Shown one piece after another: positions 15,784 through 22,958 of a stretch of 64,000 nucleotides of DNA. The translations under genes were made by a program, and so were the position numbers. The stretch lies in contig NZ_VHLL01000004.1 of NCBI RefSeq assembly GCF_025384765.1, positions 62,001 to 126,000 of the forward strand. Reading direction: 5' to 3'. The DNA is from Methanoculleus formosensis. Lineage in GTDB: Archaea; Halobacteriota; Methanomicrobia; Methanomicrobiales; Methanoculleaceae. The notes under the pieces were generated by a model that saw only the letters and a program-made list of their open reading frames with translations, searched no databases and was not told the DNA's origin. How positions within the stretch are numbered: position 1 is the stretch's first letter; each line of letters opens with the position of its first letter.

Positions 15784-17094
15784 CTATCTTGCTGCAGTAT
15801 CATCCATCGGTCGGACGTTCACCGCCTTTGCAGCCCACTCGTTCTTCTTCCGGTTAAACGACGGAACAACATCGAATACAACCAGGCTCCGGTCTTCCGG
15901 GGCCCAGGTGAGCTCGTTCTTGAATCCGATGTATCCGTCAGCGTCCGGCGGGTTGATGAAGAAGTACTCGCGCTCCGGATGCCCGAGATAGATCCTGCCA
16001 ACTACCCCCTCTGCAAGCGGCTTTTCCCGCTCATACTGCGCCGTCATGGAACCCTGCTCGGTTTCGCAGCTGCTCCAGTGGCGGCTGCACCGATAGGTGA
16101 GTTCCTCGACGGAGTCCTCGATCGAAGAGATGCCGTTCTCATTGAGGCGCTGCTGCAGCTCGGCAGGGACGGACCATGAGTTTCGCATCCGGATGGCCGT
16201 TGCCAGCGTATAGTGGTCGCGGGCCGCGTCCAGGCGACCGACCTGCTTGAAGATGTCGCCCATCTCCATGAAGTATCCGACCATGAACTCCGGGCGCTGC
16301 CCTGCCTTCACGGCCCGGGCCATCAGTGCCAGCGCCTCTTCCGGGCGCCCGAGCTGGTGAACGACCTTCCCGTACTCAAAGAGATGGTAGAAGTCCGGCC
16401 GGACGTTCCGGCAGAGTTCATCAAACGTTTCTGCCGCTTTTTCGTACTCGCCGATGCCTGCATATGCTGTGGCGAGGTCGTATGCAAAGAATTTGTACTG
16501 GTTGGGGAACTTCTCGATCGCATCACGGCAGAGGGGAAGGGCTTCTTGTGCGCGCCCGGTGCCGATGAGCCCCATGTTCCGGTAGTGATACCAGCGGGCA
16601 AGGTAACTCCAGCCTTCTTTTCCGTCGGGAAGTTTCATCCCTGCCGGGCTGAGCAGCGACGGATCGACCCGGGACGTCCATGCTGCCAGTGTATTCCAGT
16701 CTTTGGCCTCCTTTGCCGGCCTCATGATGGCGAAGGCGATATGGCTCACCGCCTGTGGGGGCGGGTTTCTGGAGAGGGCCTTCTCTCCGCAGGCATGGAG
16801 CACCGGGACAGATGCCCCGTTCTCTGCCATCCCCTTGACGTAGTCGGCGTATGTCCACGCGACCTCAAGGTTTACCCAGTTATGATCGGGGTAATGCGCG
16901 GCGATATCGTCGGCAAAGGTCATCGCCTCGTTGATGGGGCGCAGTTTCCGGAGACAGTGCAGCAGGCCTGCAGCAGTAAATCCATCGTGATGCTGGCCGT
17001 CCCAGAGCTCACGATAGATCTCCAGGGCATCCTTATACATTCCGTTCTTTCTCAGTTTGTTTGCTTCCCGTGAGCGGTCTTCAGGGGTATCCAT
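15784..17094 (-). CDS. TPR-repeat protein with C-terminal cold-shock-like domain
   Basis: A 436-aa protein. Residues 1-330 are tetratricopeptide-type helical pairs (RKNGMYKDALEIYRELWDGQ, FFAYDLATAYAGIGEYEKAA, KVVHQLGRPEEALALMARAV). The last 75 residues are beta-rich: GRIYLGHPEREYFFINPPDA, DGYIGFKNEL and SLVVFDVVPSFNRKKNEWAA. They resemble an OB-fold/cold-shock module, suggesting RNA binding. The gene starts 2 nt after the HhH-GPD-like gene and shares its transcript; GGGAGTGAA precedes the ATG. The neighbours point to a defence or stress role. I do not recognise a named system. Confidence 0.7.
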   Translation of the reverse strand: MDTPEDRSREANKLRKNGMYKDALEIYRELWDGQHHDGFTAAGLLHCLRKLRPINEAMTFADDIAAHYPDHNWVNLEVAWTYADYVKGMAENGASVPVLHACGEKALSRNPPPQAVSHIAFAIMRPAKEAKDWNTLAAWTSRVDPSLLSPAGMKLPDGKEGWSYLARWYHYRNMGLIGTGRAQEALPLCRDAIEKFPNQYKFFAYDLATAYAGIGEYEKAAETFDELCRNVRPDFYHLFEYGKVVHQLGRPEEALALMARAVKAGQRPEFMVGYFMEMGDIFKQVGRLDAARDHYTLATAIRMRNSWSVPAELQQRLNENGISSIEDSVEELTYRCSRHWSSCETEQGSMTAQYEREKPLAEGVVGRIYLGHPEREYFFINPPDADGYIGFKNELTWAPEDRSLVVFDVVPSFNRKKNEWAAKAVNVRPMDDTAAR

Positions 17095-17095
17095 T

Positions 17096-17824
17096 TCACT
17101 CCCTCCTTATGTTCTGGATTTTCCCCGAGGCATAATTAAAGAATGCCATCTCCACATCGGCGTTCAGCCAGATCCCGCGCTCGCGAAGTCCTGCATTGAT
17201 GAGCGCTTCCGGGTGCGGGCACGGTTGGCCTGTTGCATTGAGCTGCGCTGCTGCGTAGGTCAGGATGGCGGTCCATGTGCCGTATTCTTCCGGCCATCCC
17301 TGTTGGCCGGAGAGGATCGCCCAGCGCCCATCGACGGGTGTCGCGGTCAGGTCGAGGAGGTGTAGGTGGGCGGTGTCCCCCGCACCGAAGACCCGGACGA
17401 TCCGGGTGTCGATCGCTCCAAAAAGTTCCGGCGCTGCGAACCGCAGGATCTTGCTGGTATAGGTGGGGCCAAACCCCCGTATCTGGCCGCCAAGTACATG
17501 GATGGCGTTCTCCGGGTTCCCCCGCACCCATCGGGCAACGTCTCCGTCCTCAAAGAGGGCGATCCGGATCGGAGCAGGCGCCTGGATCCGCTCGATGCCC
17601 GGCAGCCCGCCCCACCGCGCGATCGCTTTCAGGTGTTCCTCGGAGAGCGTTCCGGCTCTTGCAGCATCACCGATCTCACGCTCAAGCCGGCAGATGTCAG
17701 GGAATCCGTTCTGCCACCGGTCCCGCTTCCACGCATACGTGCGGTAGAGCTCCGGGAAGTTGCAGGTCTCGGTCAGGTTGTCGATACAGTCTTTTACCGA
17801 TGGTTTGAGATTCCGGTCATTCAT
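17096..17824 (-). CDS. HhH-GPD-like (DNA glycosylase fold) protein
   Basis: A 242-aa protein. Residues 120-155 read GGQIRGFGPTYTSKILRF, then GAIDTRIVRVFG. This is the helix-hairpin-helix plus Gly/Pro/Asp arrangement of base-excision glycosylases of the OGG/MutY kind. The Asp of IDTR is present, but the usual catalytic Lys directly after the GxGP turn is Thr, so any activity would be monofunctional or lost. The start at 17824 is set by GAGGAACC upstream; the longer frame to 17884 lacks support. It is divergent from the CARF-like regulator and coupled to the TPR/cold-shock gene. Its target is unknown. Confidence 0.55.
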   Translation of the reverse strand: MNDRNLKPSVKDCIDNLTETCNFPELYRTYAWKRDRWQNGFPDICRLEREIGDAARAGTLSEEHLKAIARWGGLPGIERIQAPAPIRIALFEDGDVARWVRGNPENAIHVLGGQIRGFGPTYTSKILRFAAPELFGAIDTRIVRVFGAGDTAHLHLLDLTATPVDGRWAILSGQQGWPEEYGTWTAILTYAAAQLNATGQPCPHPEALINAGLRERGIWLNADVEMAFFNYASGKIQNIRRE

Positions 17825-17901
17825 TTCTGGTTCCTCGTGCGAGCAGGGCTCCCCCGTCGCCCTGTCCCATTGTTGTATACGCACAGGGAAACAATTAAAA
17901 A

Positions 17902-17930
17902 ATTCACGTGACTATTGTGAATATTGTGAA
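17902..17930. promoter_or_regulatory. Inverted and direct repeats in the divergent promoter (operator candidate)
   Basis: ATTCAC (17902-17907) and GTGAAT (17917-17922) form an inverted repeat with a 9-nt spacer, followed by a second GTGAA at 17926. The site sits between the divergent HhH-GPD-like and CARF-like regulator genes, just after the AT-rich TATA candidate CAATTAAAAA. It is a plausible binding site for the winged-helix domain of the regulator. Confidence 0.45.
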
Positions 17931-18786
17931 AGCTTCTGATCCGATCCGGCCTGCCAGAGCCGATGGCCTGAACGAGCGGGTTCACCTGATCCCGCTCGGC
18001 CACGAGATCGACCGGGCGGTAAAGCCGTTCAATACATACCGGGCCGAGCGTGCGTACGTCATCGTGGTTCCGGACAACGCCGACCTGGATAAGCAGATGC
18101 TGGAGAAGCAGCGGCACTATACGAAGAGAGTCTGTGAGGGGCTGCTGGCGGCGGGCGTCCGTCCCGAGGTCACCTACTGCAATATGTTCGATATCCTCGA
18201 TGTGCTCCGGGTCGTCTCCTCCCTGATTGTGAGAGAGAAGCGGCAGGGGAACGACGTCCTCATCAATATGTCGGCCTGCGGCAGGATGACGTCGGTGGCC
18301 GTCACCATGGCGGCGATGGTGCATGGGGTAACGGCATACTATGTGCATGCGGACCGCTATGCAACGGGCGACGATGCTTCGCTCGAGGTGGACCATGGTC
18401 TGAGCATCGTGGAGACCGGGCGGGTCGAACCCCTGTACAACTTCTCCATCATGATGCCGGACGCCGAGTGCCAGTTGCTGCTGTGCGAGCTCTACCGGCG
18501 GGGGCAGGGGATGACCAGCGAGGACCTCTTCGACTTTTTTCACAAGAAAGGGCTTGAAGGGTATGACGAATTGCCGGTCAAAAAGAAAAACAGATCTGGG
18601 GAGTACAAATCGGGCTCGAAGAACCGGGAACTCCTCAACAGGACGAACCGAAAATACCTGCATAAACTGGAAGCCGCAGGCTACATCACGCGCATCTGGA
18701 GCGGCAGGCGTTTTTCTGTTCACATCACCGATGCAGGGAGGTATATTGCCTGTGTGAGCGGTCTGCTTGGGGGTGATGCTGAATAA
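17926..18786 (+). CDS. CARF-like sensor / winged-helix regulator, HFX_2341 (DUF6293) family
   Basis: A protein of about 286 aa. The N-terminal half opens ERVHLIPLGHEIDRAVKPF and contains NMSACGRMTSVAVTMAA, a Rossmann-like CARF-type ligand pocket. The C-terminal 90 residues have wHTH character (LLLCELYRRGQGMTSEDLFD, then YLHKLEAAGYITRIWSG). This is the layout of the archaeal HFX_2341 regulators. CARF domains bind cyclic oligonucleotides or dinucleotides in CRISPR ancillary proteins, but no CRISPR array or cas gene is visible here. GTG codons at 17908 and 17917 are other possible starts; 17926 lies about 28 nt after the TATA-like stretch and would be leaderless. Confidence 0.72.
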   Translation: MKASDPIRPARADGLNERVHLIPLGHEIDRAVKPFNTYRAERAYVIVVPDNADLDKQMLEKQRHYTKRVCEGLLAAGVRPEVTYCNMFDILDVLRVVSSLIVREKRQGNDVLINMSACGRMTSVAVTMAAMVHGVTAYYVHADRYATGDDASLEVDHGLSIVETGRVEPLYNFSIMMPDAECQLLLCELYRRGQGMTSEDLFDFFHKKGLEGYDELPVKKKNRSGEYKSGSKNRELLNRTNRKYLHKLEAAGYITRIWSGRRFSVHITDAGRYIACVSGLLGGDAE

Positions 18787-18928
18787 ACTGGAGATAGATG
18801 GATTGCGGCTCCCTCTGTATTTTGTGTGGCCCGTTGATGGAGGTGCCCGGCGGAGGGTGAAGAACGCGTTCCTCCTCGGCCGTCCCCTCTTGCCGGAGAT
18901 GAGTCTCTCTTTTACGAGATGGGTGTGA
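18776..18928 (+). CDS. Possible 50-aa protein overlapping the CARF-like gene
   Basis: An ATG inside the last codons of the regulator opens a 50-codon frame (MLNKLEIDGLRLPLYFVWPV to LSFTRWV). It is preceded by GGGGGTG, a usable ribosome-binding site. The mixture of hydrophobic and Arg-rich parts is not clearly a known family. It could be a real coupled small gene or chance; the overlap and RBS are its only support. Confidence 0.3.
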   Translation: MLNKLEIDGLRLPLYFVWPVDGGARRRVKNAFLLGRPLLPEMSLSFTRWV

Positions 18929-18941
18929 CCGGCGCGGGCGG

Positions 18942-19451
18942 TCAGGACATCGGTTCAGCAGAAGGACGCGCCAGGGTGAGAAAATCTACCCGGTCGAAAT
19001 CCCGGTCATTCGTGGCGAAATAGTCGATGTGGTACTTGCGTGCAGACGCAGCATGGAGAGCATCAGAGAAGAGCAGTCCATACTGTTGCGAGATAAGGAG
19101 CGCATCGCCCGGAAGATTCGAGGTTTCAAGGACCCTGAGATTGTACTCTTCCAGTATCTCTCTGGCCATGACGTATGGAGTGTTCAGATCGAGTAAGATC
19201 TCAGGGTATTTCTTGATGTAAGCAATCGCTTCCCGTGGCGAGAGATGCTTCTCCGTAAATAACTCCGTAAGGAGGGCTTTGTGGAAGAATTCGTCCAGGA
19301 CAGTGGCGTTGATATATCCCGTAATATCCCCTGCCTGTATCTTTTCAAGAAGCCTCTCACACGATAGAGAGAACCGCGTAGTGGTATAGGCGTAGAGGAG
19401 GATGTTGGTGTCAAGAAACACCGTTCCCTCTTCCAGATCAGCTATGTTCAT
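18942..19451 (-). CDS. PIN-domain ribonuclease toxin (VapC-like)
   Basis: A 169-aa PIN protein, longer than the usual 130-140 aa. The first acidic residue is in VFLDTNILLYAYT, others lie in VLDEFFHKALLT, LLFSDALHAASA and FATNDRDFDRVDF, giving the four-acid Mg2+ site of VapC RNases. It overlaps the upstream 61-aa antitoxin by one base (TGATG). VapC toxins cut tRNA or rRNA when the antitoxin is lost. The target of this one is unknown. Confidence 0.82.
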   Translation of the reverse strand: MNIADLEEGTVFLDTNILLYAYTTTRFSLSCERLLEKIQAGDITGYINATVLDEFFHKALLTELFTEKHLSPREAIAYIKKYPEILLDLNTPYVMAREILEEYNLRVLETSNLPGDALLISQQYGLLFSDALHAASARKYHIDYFATNDRDFDRVDFLTLARPSAEPMS

Positions 19452-19636
19452 CAGTACAGCTCTTCAAGGTCTTTCTCGGCCAGTTTCAGGATGTATTCTT
19501 CGGGAGCATGGAGTTTTGTCATCTTCTTCGGATGTTTCCTCAACCTGACTACCACTCGCTCTTCCCCGGGTTTCAGGGGTCGGTCGAGCTGGATTGTCGT
19601 GTCGTCGATCAGTCTTCCGTCGACTTCTACCGGCAT
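19451..19636 (-). CDS. Antitoxin partner of the PIN toxin
   Basis: A 61-aa protein: MPVEVDGRLIDDTTIQLDRP, a basic middle (VVVRLRKHPKKMTKL), and an acidic helix at the end (YILKLAEKDLEELY) fit to wrap the toxin. It lies directly upstream of and overlaps the PIN gene. GGAGTGGGG precedes the ATG at 19636; the open frame to 19816 is not translated start-to-end by any signal. TTTAATTTT near 19670 is a candidate TATA box. The family is unnamed here; the role is inferred from operon position. Confidence 0.65.
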   Translation of the reverse strand: MPVEVDGRLIDDTTIQLDRPLKPGEERVVVRLRKHPKKMTKLHAPEEYILKLAEKDLEELY

Positions 19637-19796
19637 TGTCCCCACTCCATGGATCACTATTGCCGCCGGGAAAATTAAAGGTTCTTCGCTCCTGTGTGCG
19701 GGGATTGATGCGGCCGGTACGGGTGATGGATGGATGCGTGGCGACCGTGGTGCAGCCCTGCGCCGGCTCCTCCATGCAGGGATATCGGCTCCTGTA

Positions 19797-20075
19797 TCAG
19801 GCCGCCCCCTCCACAACCGCGATCTCCTCCTCCGTCAGCCCGTACAACTCATACACCAGCCGGTCAATCTGCCGGTCGGTTGCGTCGATCATCCCGGCGA
19901 GCACTTCCTTCTCGTGTGCGGCCTTCGCCTCCACGAGGCGCCTGTTCAGGTCGAGCATCTGCACCACGAGGGCGACGATCCGGTCGTGGCGGGCGACGTC
20001 GGCGGGGTCGATGGTGCGGGATGCAGAAGTAGGATCACTAGATGGGGGGACACGGGCCGCCGGAACGCGTTTCAC
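19797..20075 (-). pseudogene. C-terminal remnant of a type II (Eco57I/TaqI-like) R-M adenine methylase
   Basis: The 92-codon frame keeps the typical C-terminus of large N6-adenine methylase/restriction fusions: RIVALVVQMLDLNRRL, then MIDATDRQIDRLVYELYGLT and EEIAVVE. No methylase motif (NPPY) or target-recognition region remains upstream. The first 20 codons are unrelated low-complexity sequence, and the gene has lost most of its length. This is a relic of an R-M gene in the tRNA-Leu island. Confidence 0.7.
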
Positions 20076-20431
20076 GATGCGCTCAACTCACGCCCGGTCA
20101 TGAAGGCGAAGGCACTTCAAGGTTCAAAAGGGTAGCGCCGAGAACTGTAACTCCTGCGGGCTCATCCCAGAATCCCCCGGGCCTTGACGCCAGGCGGATT
20201 AACTCAAGGAGTGAGCCTTGATAGCGTTCACATCGGGTAAAGATCTTTTTGAACGCTTCTATCCCTTCGGGAGCCTTCAATGACATACTACTAACCAGGG
20301 AGAGGGCTGCAGCGCACTTCCTTGGGCAATCCGCATTGATAGACGTTACCGAGAGAGGCGATGGTGATACGGCACTTCGGGGGAGGTCCTCCCCGGCGTC
20401 CCCCAGGCCGCCACCCCTCCCCCACAGATCC
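20076..20431. other. 356-bp gap without a recognisable gene
   Basis: Open frames on both strands here lack start signals and family features. A minus-strand stretch (SLKAPEGIEAFKKIFTRCER, with further in-frame codons to 20098) reads protein-like and may be another gene relic, but I cannot name it. Confidence 0.35.
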
Positions 20432-21091
20432 TCACACCGGCGGCTGCCCGCCCACCCGATCGCCCAGGTACCGGACATCATAAATACGGGTCTCCGAGAG
20501 AATCAGGTCCCGGTTAGCAACGATGTGGCGGTAGTCCCCGGTGTAGAGCACCATGCCGTCGATTGCTATGGCGACATGGTGGGCATCGAGGAGCACCTCA
20601 CAGTCGTCGTAGTCCTCGATGACCGCGCTGAACCGGTCCCAGAGCTCGCGGTAGGGTTCCACTCGCCTGTGGAGCGCCAGCGCCTTCCGGTCTTCGAGAA
20701 CACAGCGCCGCTGCCGGCAGAGCGCTTCATACTGCTCCTTCACCGCGAGAATCGTCTTCAGAGCCGCTTCAGGCTGCTTGCGACAGAGTTCGGCAACATG
20801 CCGGAGAAGCGGGACGGTTCGCCATTCACGCCCCTCGGCCTCGGCGAGGAGGGACTCCGCCGACCCGGCCCGCTTCAAGTGCGCAACCGCCCGCCGGAAC
20901 TCGCGGACGAGACTCTGCTGGATGGTGTGGCACCTTCCCCCTGTTCCGTCGCCGAAACACTCGGCCCAGACCCCTGTGCTGGAGTGGTTCGGCTCCGGGT
21001 CATCAAAGACGTCCGCGGCCTCGGTGCCCCAGGTGTCGGCGACGTGAAAATAGTACCCGATGAGGACGTTGCTGTCGAGGAAATAGGGCAG
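20432..21091 (-). CDS. PIN-like protein coupled to a Panacea-domain gene, apparent CTG start
   Basis: About 219 aa. The N-terminus PYFLDSNVLIGYYFHVAD is PIN-like, with Asp at the first catalytic position. Later acidic sites include YDDCEVLLDAHHVAIAIDGM and VLYTGDYRHIVANRDLILSE, the usual last acidic strand. No ATG, GTG or TTG exists in frame between the upstream gene's end and this N-terminus. GGGAGGAGG overlaps the upstream TAA and is followed a few bases later by CTG (21091-21089), which I take as the start. The gene follows the Panacea gene by 1 nt, as expected of a toxin-antitoxin pair. A sequencing error or true non-AUG start must be told apart experimentally. Confidence 0.65.
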   Translation of the reverse strand: MPYFLDSNVLIGYYFHVADTWGTEAADVFDDPEPNHSSTGVWAECFGDGTGGRCHTIQQSLVREFRRAVAHLKRAGSAESLLAEAEGREWRTVPLLRHVAELCRKQPEAALKTILAVKEQYEALCRQRRCVLEDRKALALHRRVEPYRELWDRFSAVIEDYDDCEVLLDAHHVAIAIDGMVLYTGDYRHIVANRDLILSETRIYDVRYLGDRVGGQPPV

Positions 21092-21092
21092 G

Positions 21093-22118
21093 TTACCTCC
21101 TCCCTGCCGGAGACTCGCTGCACGCGAGATCGCGAGAGATGCGCATCGCCATATCGACGAGCGCCGAGACCTCGCCGTCGGAGTCCGGGGGATGCGAGGG
21201 CAGGTTATCGCGCAGGATCGCATCCCGCTCGGCGTTGAAGCGCCGTTCCGTGATATCGCAGAACTCCTGCACCTGCTCCACTCTCCACACAGCCGGGACC
21301 ATATGCGTCGCGACGATGTGCGAGACGAAGCAGAGGGCATCGCAGGCCTCCTTCGCGAGATCGGGAGCGTGCGAGGGGTTGTGGAGAAGTATCGAGCGGT
21401 ATGCATCGTCCCACGCCAGGTATGCGTCGTAGAAGACCTCAAGCGCGGGCAGGGGGTACGCCGCGATGAAACTGTCTAAAACCTCCTCGATGGCGGCGAT
21501 CCGCTCCGCGTTCAGGGGATGGAGCACATTGCTAACCTCAGTCGAGAGCGGGAGGATGCTCGTGCAGAATGTGCGCTCGAAGCCGTCGGCGTGCAGGCCG
21601 GACTGTTCCAGATACATTCTCTCGCTGCGGTTCAACTGGAAGTACTCGAGAGGGATATCTTCTCCGTCTGAAAACTCCTTCCAGAGGCGGAAGTAGTGGG
21701 AAATCTCACTGATGAGATCCGTTTTCTTGAACTTCATCCACTGGAGCACCGACCACAGGAGAACTCGCTCGTAAGGTGTAAAGATCGTGAGATCTGCCTT
21801 GTTCTTGGGCCTGTATTCGTATGATTCGTAGGGGTTTATTCGGAAAGAACTGCCCGACACTCTCCTTCCCGTATGGGCATTTGCTGTTGGCGCCTTCACG
21901 TCGAAGTATGCGTTCGATTCGGACGTCAACTGGAACGCCGCAGCCTCGGCAGGCCCTTTCGGCATACGTATGTAGGTCGTCCCGCAGAGAGTTGTTCCTC
22001 GCTGGTTGTAGTAGATGAGGTCGACGAAGAAGATGAACTTCAGGAGTTTCGTCCGGCCGATGCGGCTGTCGTGCTCCACCGCATACAGCAACGCATTGAT
22101 CAACCTCTGTTTCTGCAT
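21093..22118 (-). CDS. Panacea (SocA/DUF4065)-domain protein, putative antitoxin
   Basis: A 341-aa protein. Residues 1-70 read LINALLYAVEHDSRIGRTKL, LKFIFFVDLIYYNQRG and TYIRMPKGPAEAAAF, the Panacea antitoxin fold (G-x-T-K-L-x-K-x-x-[YF]-F-x-D, then Y-x-x-x-x-x-G-P). The remaining 270 residues are helical with no motif I know. Panacea proteins neutralise diverse toxins in two-gene operons; a PIN-like partner directly downstream fits that scheme. ATG 22118 follows GAGGTGAGAGGG; the frame upstream to 22295 was rejected because it lacks a ribosome-binding site. Confidence 0.72.
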   Translation of the reverse strand: MQKQRLINALLYAVEHDSRIGRTKLLKFIFFVDLIYYNQRGTTLCGTTYIRMPKGPAEAAAFQLTSESNAYFDVKAPTANAHTGRRVSGSSFRINPYESYEYRPKNKADLTIFTPYERVLLWSVLQWMKFKKTDLISEISHYFRLWKEFSDGEDIPLEYFQLNRSERMYLEQSGLHADGFERTFCTSILPLSTEVSNVLHPLNAERIAAIEEVLDSFIAAYPLPALEVFYDAYLAWDDAYRSILLHNPSHAPDLAKEACDALCFVSHIVATHMVPAVWRVEQVQEFCDITERRFNAERDAILRDNLPSHPPDSDGEVSALVDMAMRISRDLACSESPAGRR

Positions 22119-22436
22119 CCCTCTCACCTCGACCTTGAAGCTTTCGCTATAACCCGGGAAAACAAGTCTGTATACCTGCGTATTACGGGTACTAAAAGAT
22201 AACCCTTTCTGAACACAGGAATACGAACGCGATTGACGACGGGCCGAAGGGTGTGACACTTCGGCGAGTTCGGGGCGCGGGTACCAGAGGTACATGTACA
22301 GATCGGGCAGGCCATCAAAGGCCAGGAATCCTTCCTCGATGCTTCCCGGACAGATCCGAGATCAAGTGAGTTTTGTCCCCCTTCGATGATGCACAAACTC
22401 CGTTCTGCAAAGAGGTGGCACAAAAACCGTACCGGC
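22119..22436. other. 318-bp gap upstream of the Panacea gene
   Basis: It holds the promoter region of the Panacea-PIN pair; TATA-like sequences lie near 22150-22200. A minus-strand stretch near 22255-22330 reads EEGFLAFDGLPDLYMYLWYP without a start or stop context and may be a gene relic. No complete gene is seen. Confidence 0.35.
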
Positions 22437-22898
22437 TCACCGCCGAACAACCCGACATTCAGCAGTCACTTCCCCGACCTCCGCAAACATCGCGGCGATC
22501 GGGCAGAACCGCTTTATCGTCTGATCGATAATCCCCGCGATCAGTTCGTCGTCCAGGTCGGCGCGAAGGGTGATCGTCAGGTGGACGCGGTCGAAGAGCG
22601 CTGGCATCGTCTCTCTCCGGGTCGCGTGGATCGCGATGGTCATCCCGTCGGGGACGACCCCGTGGTCCGAGAGAGCCAGAAGGATCTTGATGCCGACGCA
22701 CCCCCCGAGCGAGGCGATGAGGTAGTCGATGGGATTGGGCGTCTGCCCACCCCCGCCCAGGTGGCGGTGCGCCTCCATCCGAATGCTCTCCCCGGACGGG
22801 AGGGCGGCGGAGAACCGCATCCCCCCGTCGTGCGACACCGTCATATCGACCGGCTTGAACTCCATCCGGGATCTATCCCAGGGGATCTCAGTCTCCAT
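22437..22898 (-). CDS. OsmC/Ohr-family protein
   Basis: A 153-aa protein with the OsmC fold. The two reactive Cys are in LIASLGGCVGIKILLAL near residue 67 and IKRFCPIAAMF near residue 130. OsmC-type enzymes reduce organic hydroperoxides through this Cys pair, although some archaeal members have other thiol-dependent roles. It lies 60 nt downstream of the DUF1638 kinase on the same strand and may be part of that transcript. Length and motif positions are normal. Confidence 0.85.
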   Translation of the reverse strand: METEIPWDRSRMEFKPVDMTVSHDGGMRFSAALPSGESIRMEAHRHLGGGGQTPNPIDYLIASLGGCVGIKILLALSDHGVVPDGMTIAIHATRRETMPALFDRVHLTITLRADLDDELIAGIIDQTIKRFCPIAAMFAEVGEVTAECRVVRR

Positions 22899-22958
22899 TA
22901 TATCACTATTGGACCGTTTCCACTTATTCTGTTGGGACAGCGAGGAAGAGAACCGGCG

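Noticed and set aside
17821-18723. Minus-strand 300-codon frame opposite the CARF-like gene
   Set aside because: It has no start signal, and the plus-strand frame shows clear HFX_2341-family features.
19451-19816. Longer antitoxin starting at 19816
   Set aside because: The upstream 60 codons are Arg/Pro/Ser shadow sequence and cross the promoter; the Shine-Dalgarno fits only the ATG at 19636.
15593-22436. Search for an attachment-site copy of the tRNA-Leu 3' end at the far side of the island
   Set aside because: No second copy of the GGTTCGAATCCC tail was seen by eye, so an integrase-made island with att sites is not claimed.
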